Assembly: GCA_023101725.1 (NCBI GenBank) | Contig: JALJCO010010476.1 | Coordinates: forward strand, 2,607,001 to 2,671,000 | Direction: 5' to 3' | Origin: Atherinomorus stipes | Taxonomy: Eukaryota; Chordata; Actinopteri; Atheriniformes; Atherinidae | Length of the DNA: 64,000 nt | In this document: positions 35,801 through 45,206 of the stretch, piece by piece | How positions within the stretch are numbered: the first letter of the stretch is position 1 | How the letters are laid out: each line of letters opens with the position of its first letter | Position numbers and translations under genes: made by a program | The notes under the pieces: model-generated | The model's input: only the letters and a program-made list of their open reading frames with translations | Databases searched by the model: none | What the model was told of the DNA's origin: nothing

Positions 35801-38372
35801 AAGCGGAGGATGTAGTTCTTACTGATGTCAAGTAGCATGTTGGTATGACACCGTCTATTTGTGGACACAGAAATCAGAATTAGACATCAAAATGAAGCTT
35901 GACAGTCTATTTTTTTCTCCAAAACTATAATTTACAAGAGACAAATCTCAACTTAATCACATAAAAGCTGTAAAAGCCTCCATAAAGTTCTGGGAGCTTT
36001 TCACCTTTCAAGGACAGGGACACATCTCCAGCTTATTTTTTAACCCTACAAGCGAGGAATCAGTTTCATTTCAGATGCAGCCACACAGATCTGCTCTGAT
36101 GAGAGATGATGGGAGTCATAATTCAATATTTGAGGGGGGGTGGGGTTCAATTCACACAGGATGAAAAATCAAATAGAGTATGTCCTTAATGAGAAATTCA
36201 GATGACTGCTTGAATGTGGTCGTGCACAGCACAAGTCTTTAATCCAGGCGGTTCCCTGCTGAGATGCAGAGCCTGCCTGTTGAGCAAACCTATTAAAAGC
36301 GGCAAGTAAACAGCCCTGCGGCAATTCTTTGATCAACAGGTTGAAAATATGCTGAATGAAGTCTATAGTACAGCATGACTGATAAAGAAGCCAATCAGGT
36401 TAATAAATGACTGTGGGGATGTGTGTGACAGGAAGTGATTAACGAGTGGGTGAATGAGCCGTTGACCAGCAGCCAAGTACACATCTTGACTCATCAGCCT
36501 CTCGGGCTTCTTTGTAACCTCATAAGACACAAAGAAACAAGGGAGCCATCATGCTAATCATCTGCTGCTCAAACTGAGATGAGGTCATCAGAGTTGCAGC
36601 GTCACTCAAAAGAGTTAACCGCCACCAGCCACAGCTGAGACACATTAGGGTTTAAATGGTGGTAACCAACACTAAATGTCCTGATAATAGCACTAAATTC
36701 TTCTAATGCCCGAGGGCTGCCATCCCGCCAAGAGCTGAGCCATCATGCTGGCAGCAAGCAGAAGGGAGGGAGCAAGAGGGGGGGGGAGTTCCTAACATGC
36801 TATATGAGGAATCAGCTTTACTGACAGTCAGCTCAGGAAATCCTCAATTTAGACAGGTAGGTTTTCTTCTTGGAAGGCATAATGAGGGATGAGCTCAAGA
36901 ACACTTTATGGATCCTAATCATTTTAAACCCACATACGAGTAGGGGGGCTTTAGACTCTTGATGCCCAAAAGATGAAGGAAGTAGGAGATTCAACCAGCA
37001 GATGTGATTAAAAAGGCGGCCCAAATCCCTCAGTGGTGTGACGTCAAACCTTTCTTGCCCCCCCCCCAAAAAAAGTCTGCTGCTGCCTCCAGCCTGAAAT
37101 AATATTCATCAGTGTCAGACATGCAGCAATCACACCTCTACACAGCACTGCCTGGCACACAGTGATGTGACTTCCACCTATCGGCTTTGTGTAACAGGCT
37201 TACTCGCTAAAATAATCTGTGCCACCAACGTTAACAAAAAAAAATCTTGCTCTAGAACAGAGAAGCTTATAAAAACAATCATGCAGCGATAAAAACCAGC
37301 TTGCACAAGTCAAATCCTTCTCCTGAGCAGCTAATGTATGAAAGCACTAGGCCAGGCGACAATCACGTCTGACCCACATTTTACCAGCTCAAATTTCACC
37401 TCACTGTTCTTCTGTGCAGGTCTTTATTCAAGGAGGAGCAGAGGGGAGCAAAGCAACTAGTTAGCTTTAATTTACAGCAGTGGCTTACTGCTGGATATGA
37501 AAATGTGTGGCCAATTAAAACTTTCTCATTTCTGTCTTCACCGTCCTCATCAGCTGTAGGAAACCCTTCTACCAAGAGTTTTCAGTCAGTGCTCTGCTCA
37601 CTCCCAGCCTGGTAACATAATTGTTGACAGGTCTGTTGACTCTTTATTATGTGACAGGGGGTTCAAAAAGACCTGGCATGCTGGGCACTTAAAAACTTCA
37701 GTAGTGAGCCAGCGTCTGGACTCATAAAAGTTGAAAAAGATGGCTATAAAACCAGTGGTTTTCAATGTCAACAGTGCAGGTGTCTCTGTTGTCCAACACT
37801 TGGAAATTTACTGAAGCAGGGAGGCAAACACATGAGATTATAGAGCAAATAGCTAGTAAAAGTGGGCCAAATCTGACAACTGGTGTATTTTTTATGTTTA
37901 CAGGATAGTTTGTTGTTTTGTTTTTTCAGAAAAAATACTAAATACTAAGATTAAAAACTTTTATATTACTTATGAGTTCTACCAAAACTTTATCTACACT
38001 TTCATGAGTTAAGACAGAAACCAAAACATTACTGTTCAGATGTCAGAGTTCTGCAATGAGTAAAAGCACTTTTTTTTCTCTAGTTCGGAATCCCCCCTTT
38101 TCTGAGCAACAAAGAATAAGTTGGGGCGTGCTGGACAAACAGAGGTCCAACCTACACACAGCTGTCCCATCCCTGGACACTGGAGCATGGAGGGAACAAA
38201 GAGGAAACGCATCGGGGGGTGAAAAAACAAAGGGGGGAAAAAACTTCTCTTTTCTTACCAAAACGATTGCAAATTTCTCCTCCAGTTCACCTGGTTCAGG
38301 CATGGGCAGTTTCAGGGGCATGTTGTGTCCCCTGAAATCAGTGTGCTGGTCCATGCTCCCTGCGTTCCCCAT
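771..38372 (-). CDS. FMNL2: Formin-like protein 2, N-terminal half (10 coding exons, runs off left edge)
   Basis: Diaphanous-related formin that nucleates and elongates actin filaments at the leading edge under Cdc42/Rho control. Coding exons in order of translation are 38259-38372, 22021-22104, 16914-16994, 12125-12201, 8915-8998, 7408-7563, 3096-3198, 2796-2872, 2059-2152 and 771-845. They total 945 bp, or 315 codons, and all phases agree. Exon 1 opens MGNAGSMDQ, giving an N-myristoylation Gly2, then [18 protein letters not shown]. Later exons carry [86 protein letters not shown] and [18 protein letters not shown]. This is the GBD/FH3 armadillo-type regulatory region. From family knowledge, MGNAGSMD and the overall match fit FMNL2 better than FMNL1 or FMNL3. 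The FH1, FH2 and DAD regions lie outside the window. Which teleost duplicate this is cannot be told. Confidence 0.96.
846..2058 (-). other. FMNL2 intron 9
   Basis: Spacer between the exons at 2059-2152 and 771-845. It contains no recognisable element. A long plus-strand open frame that overlaps it and runs into exon 9 has no family likeness and is antisense to coding sequence. Confidence 0.7.
2153..2795 (-). other. FMNL2 intron 8 with GT microsatellite
   Basis: The intron between exons 8 and 9 holds a (GT)11 dinucleotide run at 2,407-2,428 and no other recognised feature. Confidence 0.75.
2407..2428. repeat. (GT)11 microsatellite
   Basis: Uninterrupted GT dinucleotide run in FMNL2 intron 8. 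Confidence 0.95.
3198..3206 (-). other. FMNL2: Tandem splice acceptors 6 nt apart before FMNL2 exon 7
   Basis: Reading the minus strand, a TTTTAG acceptor is followed six bases later by a CTGCAG acceptor. Use of CTGCAG starts the exon at 3,198 and gives ...LR-TLPSRR. Use of TTTTAG starts it at 3,204 and gives ...[10 protein letters not shown], the same length as the mammalian RYNTLPSRR. Both keep frame, so both isoforms are possible. Confidence 0.6.
5372..5396. repeat. Poly-G run of 25 after an 11-base A run
   Basis: A mononucleotide G tract, one of three long G runs in the window (others near 45,158 and 60,577). Exact length is unreliable in any assembly. Confidence 0.9.
5712..6489. mobile_element. 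Non-autonomous hAT-like element, about 780 bp
   Basis: The left end reads TAGGGCTGTCA followed by AATTAAT-rich sequence. The right end, reverse-complemented, reads TAGTGCTGTCA followed by AAGTTAACGGG. These match the ends of common teleost hAT elements of the TAG-GCTGTCA class. I see no transposase frame and no clean target-site duplication, so it is an old non-autonomous copy. Confidence 0.6.
7564..8914 (-). other. FMNL2 intron 5
   Basis: A 1.35 kb AT-rich intron with a 20-base A run at 8,112-8,131. No gene or mobile element is recognised. Confidence 0.7.
8999..12124 (-). other. FMNL2 intron 4
   Basis: A 3.1 kb intron with short T and A runs. No repeat family, RNA gene or coding exon is recognised. 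Confidence 0.65.
14265..14425. repeat. Purine-rich (GA) tract
   Basis: About 160 bases almost all A or G on the plus strand, built of irregular GAGA and GGGGAGAGG units. Tracts like this can form triplex DNA. Here that is only a possibility. Confidence 0.7.
14690..14822. repeat. Pyrimidine-rich (CT) tract
   Basis: About 130 bases dominated by C and T on the plus strand, lying 265 bases after the purine-rich tract and of opposite strand bias. Confidence 0.65.
18240..18790 (-). mobile_element. Truncated Tc1-type transposon
   Basis: The left 160 bases match closely the terminal inverted repeat of the fuller copy at 57,273-58,546. This includes the shared stretch from AAAAGGTGCAATTTACATAT to the CTCAAATTC region. 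On the minus strand it codes for a transposase fragment with LLDWPANSP and [16 protein letters not shown], the block around the third catalytic acid. Homology stops near 18,790. The N-terminal DNA-binding part and the other inverted repeat are missing, so it is a dead copy. Confidence 0.8.
18914..19137. mobile_element. hAT-type foldback MITE with perfect 8-bp duplication
   Basis: Left end CCGGGATGCCCAAGT, right end reverse-complemented CAGGAGTGCCCAAGT. The two arms pair over roughly 60 bases, and inner segments (CACCTGAATCAAATGG and its inverted partner) pair too, so almost the whole 224 bp can fold. It is flanked by CTCTAGAG on both sides (18,906-18,913 and 19,138-19,145), the 8-bp duplication expected of hAT transposition. 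Confidence 0.85.
21086..21901. mobile_element. Non-autonomous hAT-like element carrying a nested palindrome
   Basis: Left end TAGGGCTGTGCGATATA, right end reverse-complemented TAGGGCTGGGCGATATGG. These are the ends of a common teleost hAT family. Flanks TAGTACAG and GTACACAG are only partly alike, so the duplication has decayed. The 816-bp element contains a second inserted element at 21,270-21,622. No transposase frame is present. Confidence 0.7.
21270..21622. mobile_element. Nested, near-perfect palindromic MITE
   Basis: It begins TAAGGGTTGGAAAAAATAT and ends with the inverted copy TATTTTTTCCCACCCCTA. The arms are each about 165 bases and pair almost throughout. The inner part repeats the motif ATGAAATCTTGCAAGAT-ATCATTTTGT in both orientations around a short centre near 21,440. 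Flanks TTATTTAA and TTATTTTA match at 7 of 8 bases, fitting a hAT-type 8-bp duplication made on insertion into the outer element. Confidence 0.75.
23413..23833. mobile_element. hAT-like MITE inserted in a TA microsatellite
   Basis: The terminal inverted repeats are exact over TAGGGCTGCAC, then CGATT-like sequence. The 421-bp body has no transposase. TA dinucleotide runs lie on both sides (about 23,398-23,412 and 23,834-23,868), so the element landed inside a microsatellite and its duplication cannot be told from the repeat. Confidence 0.75.
23834..23886. repeat. (TA)n followed by (CA)n microsatellite
   Basis: About 35 bases of TA repeat run into ACACAC repeat directly after the hAT-like element. 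Confidence 0.85.
26421..26690. mobile_element. Decayed non-LTR retrotransposon-derived repeat
   Basis: The segment resembles a very common teleost interspersed repeat: TTTTCGCTGTTCCCTTCAGG, then GGTCTTCCTCTAGACCTC, GTCTGGCCTCTATTTTGTCT, CTGTCTGATGTACTTATC and CTGACCCGATCCACCCTC. I recognise the family by pattern only and cannot name the exact LINE clade. It is heavily mutated. Confidence 0.5.
26777..26822. repeat. (GA)n microsatellite
   Basis: About 45 bases of uninterrupted GA dinucleotides. Confidence 0.95.
26865..27239. mobile_element. hAT-like MITE, TAGAGATGCAC class
   Basis: Left end TAGAGATGCACGGATCCGAT, right end reverse-complemented TAGAGATGCACTGATCCAT. The 375-bp body is AT-rich with several inverted GATCCGATATC-like words and no transposase. 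No clean duplication remains next to the ends. Confidence 0.7.
27374..27992. mobile_element. Inserted element with 16-bp inverted repeats, possibly PIF/Harbinger-related
   Basis: Ends are perfect inverted copies: ATTCAGGGCGCATTCA at the left and its complement at the right. Its 619 bp carry a SANT/Myb-like exon at 27,644-27,727 but no transposase. SANT/Myb partners are typical of PIF/Harbinger elements, so that superfamily is the best guess. The exact duplication is unclear because the target sequence is itself similar to the ends. Confidence 0.6.
27644..27727 (+). pseudogene. SANT/Myb-like first exon with splice donor inside a transposon
   Basis: Starting at the ATG at 27,644, 28 codons read [12 protein letters not shown] then [16 protein letters not shown]. 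This W-x-D-KEV...L-x-IW-x-DE pattern is the first helix region of the Myb/SANT-like DNA-binding domain found in Harbinger accessory proteins and many vertebrate paralogues. It ends exactly at a consensus GTAAGT donor (27,728). No matching second exon is seen downstream within the element, so it is a remnant or a captured exon. Confidence 0.6.
28045..28111 (+). mobile_element. 3' tail of a LINE-type retrotransposon
   Basis: The segment has the familiar teleost tail pattern: GAGATTTTTAATCTCAAATG, ACTTTCCTGGTTAAATAAAG, then GTTGAATAAAAAAA. It carries an AATAAA signal and A-rich end. Only the tail is present. Confidence 0.55.
35022..35278. mobile_element. Short hAT-like MITE with perfect 8-bp duplication
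   Basis: Left end TGGGGCTGAACAATAT, right end reverse-complemented TAGGGCTGAAAGATAT. The 257-bp body is rich in ATATCTCGATAT words. It is flanked by CAACAGAC on both sides (35,014-35,021 and 35,279-35,286). Confidence 0.8.
38259..38372 (-). CDS. FMNL2: FMNL2 first coding exon with start codon
   Basis: The ATG is at 38,370-38,372 on the minus strand and is followed at once by Gly, as N-myristoylation needs. The exon encodes 38 residues and ends in phase 0 at a GTAAG donor (38,254-38,258). The next exon starts NSMNLPPDK at 22,104, so intron 1 is about 16.2 kb. Confidence 0.95.
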
Positions 38373-38760
38373 GTTTGCTCTTTACACCCGCAGGCAGACA
38401 ACTTTTCCCCTTTTCTTCACTTGAAAAAAAATCTCCACACGGCGAAAAAAAAAGGAAAGAAAGAAAATATCCGCACGCCCTTTGGTTTGTTCAGTCGACT
38501 TCTTCGGCTTCCAGTGGGTCTATTCAGGTCACTTCTTCTTCTTCTTCTTCTTCAACATAAAACACATGTGAGGGAGGCGGCATAATGCGACGGGTCCGAG
38601 CGGCAGCAGCAGCGGAGCCCTTGATGAGACATTTTCACGGCGCAAAGGAAGAAACGTGACTCAATCCACACGGACCTCTACTCACTGTTATCCGTATCTT
38701 TCACAATTTCGGCTCCACTCCCAGCCGGTGAAAATCACGTCAGGCATGATTCACGCTCCT
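38373..38760 (-). promoter_or_regulatory. FMNL2: FMNL2 5' UTR and likely promoter
   Basis: This is the sequence just upstream of the FMNL2 start codon. It has more CpG than the surrounding introns, mainly at 38,580-38,720, and a (CTT)7 run near 38,535-38,553 that would read as AAG repeats in the transcript. No TATA box or defined start site can be picked with confidence. The promoter role is inferred from position. Confidence 0.45.
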
Positions 38761-39998
38761 TGCAATGCCCCTATCTGTTTGGTAGTGAGCGGAGCTGGGT
38801 TTCCTAATCCCTGCACTGCTGACCAGCTTGATTAGGAGGAGGGGGCTCTCACACACACTCCGGTTGCACGCACTCTCATCCCTCTCTACAATGAGTCTTT
38901 TCAGGGGCAAGCCTCCCACTTCTTGGGGCGTTGCTCCCAAAGCCGTAGCTAAGGAGATGATATTTTCGGTGTTGCATTGTGGTACTTTGAGTCCTTTGTG
39001 GGAGAAAAACTTATCTATGGCCACCTCAGGCTCAGGGACAGTTTACAGTCGTTTCCTAAAGTTAACATATGAGTTAAGAGGCTAAAACACATTGTAAAGT
39101 TTTCACCAGCAGTTCCCAACTTTCCCCCTTTCTATCAGACAAAAAGGTGGGTTGCCAGGGTTCACAATTAATTTCAGATAGTGGTGTAAAGCTTGCCAAT
39201 TCAGAGCAGTGTGATTTATTTGATCAATTCATCATCAGTATTCTAAATATGAACACATTTTTATGATCACTTCATTTATACTTACAGCAGCTTTTGTTAA
39301 TTAATTAAGCGTGACCACGTTAAATCTCAGGACAGATTTAAATAAAGTTTTGATGACTTTTTTTAATTACAAAACTTTGAAAAATGAAAGGAAAACCTCA
39401 TCTTTCGGTTTCAATCCAACATCAATAGTGGTAGGTGTTGATGCAACTGATTTTCAAATTGATTTACCCCTCATTTCAGATGCTTGTGTACTTTTTACAT
39501 CACTCACAATCAACATTTAATACTTTAACTTCCACAGCATATGAGTTTTGATGTGTTATTATGTATTTTTCACCAAAGTACAGAATACTTCTTGAACTAC
39601 TGTCATGTAGTAATTAAATTTCATGCGGGTAATTTGTTTCATTTAAGGAAACAATTGATTCTAAAACCATTCTGGTTCCTTTCGATGGACTTGCCTGATG
39701 TTTCATACCATTTACTTTCTTGGTCCTTAAAGTAAAGGCAGCTTGACTTTTGGGCTCTTAAATGTTTTATTCATTCAAACTGTTTTCTTAGCAGGTGCTC
39801 AGATTTAGTAGGACCATGCAATCACCATTTTAGCATTTATACCAGGGATGAACAGGACCTTAATCTTCCTGACTGGTAGGAGAACAGAAATGTAAACTTG
39901 TAACTAACGTTTCCTAAATTTAATTTTCTGCAATAAAAGTTTGGTTAGTTTTAGATTAGCAAGTTATTTTGTGTGAGTGTGTGTGTGTGCGCGTGTGT

Positions 39999-40165
39999 TT
40001 TGAGGGTCAAAATTAGGTTTTAGAGATTAAGTTACAATTAGGTTTTGGTTAGGATTAGGACAAGGGTTAGGTTTAGGCAATCAGTTATGGGCGTTAGGTT
40101 TAGGGTAAGGGGCTAGGGAATGCATTATGTCAACGGATATACCCCACGGGATATAAAAACAAACG

Positions 40166-40206
<41 letters not shown>
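39999..40206. repeat. Degenerate telomere-like words followed by (GT)n
   Basis: 39,999-40,115 is full of GGTTAGG, TTAGGTTT and TTAGGG-like words separated by other bases. A (GT)n run follows at about 40,165-40,206. This arrangement is a common interspersed repeat in teleosts, so it need not mark an old chromosome end. Confidence 0.6.
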
Positions 40207-40210
<4 letters not shown>

Positions 40211-40837
40211 CTGTAAATAAATAAAACAGATAAATAAATAAAATGGGTTTTGCATTGTTTTCTTCTGTTAGGGTGTGTATTATTTCTTTGAGTAAGAACA
40301 ATACAGCTTTAAAACATCAAACTTTTTATTTCAAATTAAAAGTGACCATCAATTATACACGAACTTTACTTTTTATTCTTACATTATTCTATGTTGGTGA
40401 CTGAACTTGAACCAATGAAGCCCTTATTTGCTTTATACAATTGAGTACAATGTACTTTAAAATCAAAACAATTCAATTTGGCATAAAAACATAATGTGAA
40501 GGTCAAATAGGAAGTGTTTGCATTCTGTTATAAAGATTTAAAATCCTTTGGACACTTATTAACATACTGTATGACTCAAATTTAGTGACAACCTCTGTCA
40601 GACAGATGAGCTCACATTTGTACTATAATAGTTTTGTATATAGACGATTTCAAAGTCTTGTGGCTGCAAAAAAAAAAAGCCCAAATCATCAGCCTTCCAT
40701 CACCGTGCTTGACAGTGTTTGATTTTCATATGACATATCGCTGTGCATTATGACTAAGCATCTTCACTTCGGTATAATCTGACATTCTTTCAGAGGTCTT
40801 TACACTTTTGTTGTCATGAATGAATGAATGAATGAAA

Positions 40838-40880
40838 AAATTAAAAATACTTTATTTATCCCAGAAGGGAAATTCAACAC
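40838..40880. mobile_element. Short LINE-type tail fragment
   Basis: The pattern AATACTTTATTTATCCCAGA followed by AGGGAAATTC resembles a widespread teleost retrotransposon end. It is preceded by a (TGAA)n run. Only about 40 bases are recognisable. Confidence 0.4.
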
Positions 40881-42596
40881 GTCATTGGTTATGTCATGTC
40901 ATTAAAGTCATGGCTGTAATATTGTGCATGCTGCCGCACTGATGCAATATCATCATTTTCATCCAACCCCCCTATGAATTCCCAGGTATATGTCACAAGT
41001 TCTGTCTTGAAAAAAGGTTTGTAGATAGCAATTGTGTCTTTTTGTCTCTTGCAATGATCTCAAAAATCTTTCAAAAGACTAAAGTTTCTGGGGGAAAAGC
41101 ATCAGGAAATGCAATTTTCTGTTCCAGGCAGCATCTGCAGCTATTTGGAGATATTTTCAGATCTCTGGGGAGCAGTTACTACAATGATTGTATAACTCCA
41201 AAAACAGTAATCACTTTTTCTTTCCCACTTTATGATATTCAGAATGCATTCAGAAGGAATCTGATCTCTTCAGGGTGCGGGCTGCATCATCCACAAGAGA
41301 GTGACATCAGCAAGCTGAGCTCTGGAGATTATCCAGAGGTTCTCCATTTGCACAGTGGTTTCATTCAGGCTGTTGGACCCATTCCACAAGGGAGGATGTC
41401 ACATCTGAGGTTAGCTGGCTGGACACACTGAGGATGCGAATCACAGCTGACTGACCTCATGCGATCGTTACGTGTTTTCAGTTAAGTTGATTTGTCCTGT
41501 TTGAGGACCCCTCCCCTTGTGTTGTGTACATTATGTGCTGTGTGCTACATCTTTGTGCTCTCAATTGGTGTTTTTTATACACTGTGGTTCTCATTGTGGA
41601 ATTCTTTAAAACCAGATTAGACAGAAGATTTAAAGATGCTTGGGATCAAGAAATCCAAATGAAAAATGCATATTAAGCTTTAAACCGGTGACAGTTTTTA
41701 TATTGATTTCCTCCTTATTAGCAATAATGGAAAAAATGTAGATATTTAAATCCTTATCAGCTCCTTATCAAATCCTATGTTGACCACAGTAATATAATAG
41801 AAACTCTCACAGTAAAACTGTGGTATTCCTCTGCTGGAATTTCACATTGCTTCAGGTTTGTTGTGTGGTAATCTTATTAAACAAAAACTAATTCAGAAAT
41901 ATGCAGTTTTCCTCCCATAATGACTGTCTTAAACCAGATTTTAACACACCAGTTGTATTCAATGCACTACCTTGAAATGATATTGTAAAACAAAATTCAG
42001 CCGACCCTTTTCTTGTTATTATTGTGACAATATCAGCGTTGATAAAACATGTTAACAAACCCAGCTGATGAGCTATGAAAAAAATAATGTTGACAGAGGA
42101 ATCTTTGGGTCAAAATATGAATCACAAATAAATTTAAGATACATATTGTATAGAATCCACTCATTGTCTGAATAAATACAAGGTTGCGTCTCTACAGTGA
42201 CAGCAGACAAATGCATGACCCAAGCTCGACAATGATTAAATGTGAAAACAATAACAATGATACAGTGTGACTCTTGTAACTGATGGAGATGGACAAATGG
42301 AGATGTGTGCTGAGTCACAAGCGCTCCTGTTACAACCAACAGTGACACAGCAAACAAATGAAATACATGATTGACTGAGCTATTAGGATTCTTGCCTATG
42401 TGTCTTTATTGTCCAATTTTGCCTCATAGTGTCATTATTCTATTTATACGTTACCTTGTCATCATATCTAGCCACTCTGATCATGTTGTAACTACATGAT
42501 TGAGCAAAAATGTCCCTGAAATGTTTCTTGATGACAGTAAGTTCACATTTACTTTAACACAACCTATAAGTTAATATAAGGCTGGAGAGCGAGTTG

Positions 42597-43184
42597 TTGC
42601 AAAAATGGTGGTCTGGTCTGGGCCACATTATATCGGTGGTCCCTGGCAAGGACCATAGCAGGGACCACAGTGTAATAAGCAGTCCTGTTTCCAAGTATAA
42701 TCTTTGCGTATTTACAAGATGAGCAGCCCTATGACAATAATAACACCATCAGGAAATGTGGAAGAATTGTGTTGTGTTGGGATAAGCCTAATGTTTAACT
42801 GCTACACTAGATTAATTATATTAATACAAATTGTCCGGTGGGTAATAAGCAGTCAGCATGATACAGGGAGCATTAATTTAGTTTAGGTCCACTCGTAACA
42901 CACAGCAAGTAGTGAGGTCGCACACATTATTGTCACATTAGTGTCAATTTATCAACAGATGTCCAAACTGCTGTAGATTGACCAAATAAAATCAGAATAA
43001 ATATTACACCTAAGTTGAAAACCAAGGGCATAAGAAATGTTTAACTAAATTAAAAACTACAGAGTAGAAATGGGCTTTCAGCTCTGTGGTCTATGGCAAG
43101 GACCAGTGCACCGACCACTGATCCAGATGCCACTCATTACAGTGGTGGGTGTATCGTGGTCTGGACCAGACCACCATTTTTGCA
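42597..43184. mobile_element. Possible non-autonomous element with 24-bp inverted repeats
   Basis: TTGCAAAAATGGTGGTCTGG at 42,597 has an inverted copy at 43,160-43,184, with further pairing just inside (GGCAAGGACCA words near both ends). The 588-bp interior has no transposase. The family is not recognised and no clear target duplication was found. Confidence 0.5.
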
Positions 43185-43611
43185 ATTACCCCTGTTATAA
43201 GGGAGACCAGTAAGTGGTTCATTGTAGGGCCAGTGGAGGCATCTCAAGGTAGCATTTCTGAGTAAGAGGGGAACTATGACTGACTTCTGATATCTCCACA
43301 AGGATATACAGAAATGTATAATGTGTGCCAAAATAAAAGCAGTACAATCAGAGCACTGTGAGGAGTCTCACAGGGAGTTCACTTGGCTGCTCAGCTCAGT
43401 AACATCTGTAAAATCAAGCCTGCTTAAATATAAAAGGAGGCATATGAAACAAAGAACTTGCAGGCTTTAAATGAAGCAGCAAATGTGAATTTCAAATCTA
43501 ATTTCAGGACATGAGAACTGAGCTGAATTGGTGATCATTCAGATTTATAAGGATTAGGTATTTATCCCTTAGATAAATAGTGCCCTCTAGTGTTTGTAAA
43601 ATTCACTCTGA

Positions 43612-43830
43612 ATGGGCTTCATGTACACCACTTCCTGAACTTAAGCCAGCCCTTTTGTTTCCTGTCTTTCATTACTGGACAAACTGGTTAATCCAGGTGT
43701 GTCAGGTCATTGTCATCCTGATTAATCCAGGTATACCTGGATCTCAGTAATCAATTTGTCAGTTATTAAGGATATGAAACAAAGGAGCTGGCTTAAGTTC
43801 AGGAAGTAGTGGAGTTGTGCATATAGCCCA
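43612..43830. mobile_element. Foldback element, about 220 bp
   Basis: The left arm CACTTCCTGAACTTAAGCCA, followed by GCCCTTTTGTTTC, is repeated in inverted form at 43,777-43,812. Outer words TGGGCTT and AGCCCA also pair, as do inner AATCCAGGT motifs. It is likely a MITE of unknown family. Confidence 0.6.
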
Positions 43831-44186
43831 TTGCACCAGTAGAAAGCAGAAGACAAAGCTCCAGAACCCTCACAGGAAACCAAAGAGCCATTTAATTATT
43901 TTGTAGGCTTTCACATCAGGAAACAATAATCAGCAATATATTCCATGTAAAAACAAGTGAGTGGTCAAAATGATTATTTGCCTGTCTGTTTCACAAAGAG
44001 AAAAACAAAGATGAGAATGACTACTGCTTGTCCTTTCTATAGCCAAGGCTTCTTTTTTTTTTTAAACTGTTTACACCAAAGAACTGAGCATTTCAATACA
44101 TCTGCTCTGATGTGTGCAAATGTTCATGTCACAGCACTCTGATAGAAATGGAAGAAAAAAACAAATTCAAGAGGTATCAAACTATA

Positions 44187-45206
44187 TTTATTGTATACAG
44201 AATAGAGACGACAGATAATGTACAAAAAAAAAAAAAAAAAAAAAATTAAAAAGGGAGGTGGAGAGCCAATGTCACCGTGAAATTCTAAAAGATTACATTT
44301 TTACAATACCGGGACATTTTTACAAAAAAATCTCTACCAAGACACAAGCCACTAACAAAAAATAATGTAAATAATGCTTTGATAGACTTTTTACAAACTT
44401 ATTCAAAATTGGCAACACAGGAAGCATGACGGGGTATGTATACAGTGACTGAAATATCTAAATTTATTAGACGATGAATCAGTAAGGTGATGCTTTTTTT
44501 TTCCCTCCCAAGTCCTGGTAATACATGAAGTCAATTTGCAGATGAAAAGAAGCTTTCTCTGCGTGACAGTATGAACCGCAAATATACACAAACTTGAATC
44601 TACACTTCTATAAAAAGAACCCTTTTTGGTCCAGATACCTTCCCGTACTTTATTTACTATTCAGTAAAACCTTCTCTCTGGGCAACACAGCATTTATTAT
44701 TGGATATTTCCATGCACAAACATTTTCATTGTTTATGGTAAATGCTCATTTATAAGAATCGACTTAAATCATTTTTCAATGTTCCTTAAAAAACAACCCC
44801 CACAAACCCCCCCACCCACCCAACTTTAACAAAAAAAAAAAAAAAAAAAAAAAAGGAAAAGAAAAAAAAAGAAGTCAGTTTCTGATTAATGAGGAACACA
44901 GATGGACATTTCATTGCTTAACTGCCTGCCCACCCCACGTCTCACATTCTTAATTAGAACGTGCGATTTGAGATGTGTCCCTGCTTTGGACAATTTAAAA
45001 TCATCCATTTCAGTGAATAAAACCCGTTTTAAAAAGGGCTACCCTGCATCTCAAACCCAAGATTTGGCCCCTAGTGAGGAAAGTCATTGCTGTCATGAAC
45101 AGCTTGACAGTTAGTCAACAGCTGAGATAAAGCAGAAATAAACAAATACAACATGGAGGGGGGGGGGGGGGGGGGGGGGTAACTCCACCAACAGTCCTCA
45201 CGAAAC
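44187..45206 (-). other. SUMO3: SUMO3 3' UTR with poly(A) signal
   Basis: About 1 kb follows the stop codon. An AATAAA on the minus strand lies at 44,187-44,192. The stretch holds two long A runs (44,223-44,247 and about 44,830-44,855) and a 22-base G run (45,158-45,179) that would be C in the transcript. The end is inferred from the signal. Confidence 0.55.

Larger units (their letters stand above)
22105..38258 (-). other. FMNL2 intron 1 (16.2 kb)
   Basis: The largest intron. It holds hAT-like elements at 23,413-23,833, 26,865-27,239 and 35,022-35,278, a decayed non-LTR retrotransposon piece at 26,421-26,690, a GA microsatellite and a composite nested element at 27,293-28,190. Between 28,200 and 35,020, and between 35,290 and 38,250, I see only unique-looking AT-rich sequence with no exon. 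Perfect TGACGTCA octamers occur at 34,101 and 37,039. Confidence 0.7.
38761..44186. other. Intergenic gap between FMNL2 and SUMO3
   Basis: No coding exon is recognised. It contains telomere-like words and a GT microsatellite near 40 kb, a LINE tail at 40,838, an inverted-repeat element at 42,597-43,184 and a foldback at 43,612-43,830. A 129-codon plus-strand open frame at 41,042-41,431 has no recognisable domain and no splice context. Confidence 0.6.

Noticed and set aside
41042..41431. 129-codon plus-strand open frame in the FMNL2-SUMO3 gap
   Set aside because: No recognisable domain, no neighbouring exons in phase and no promoter signs. Kept only as a note.
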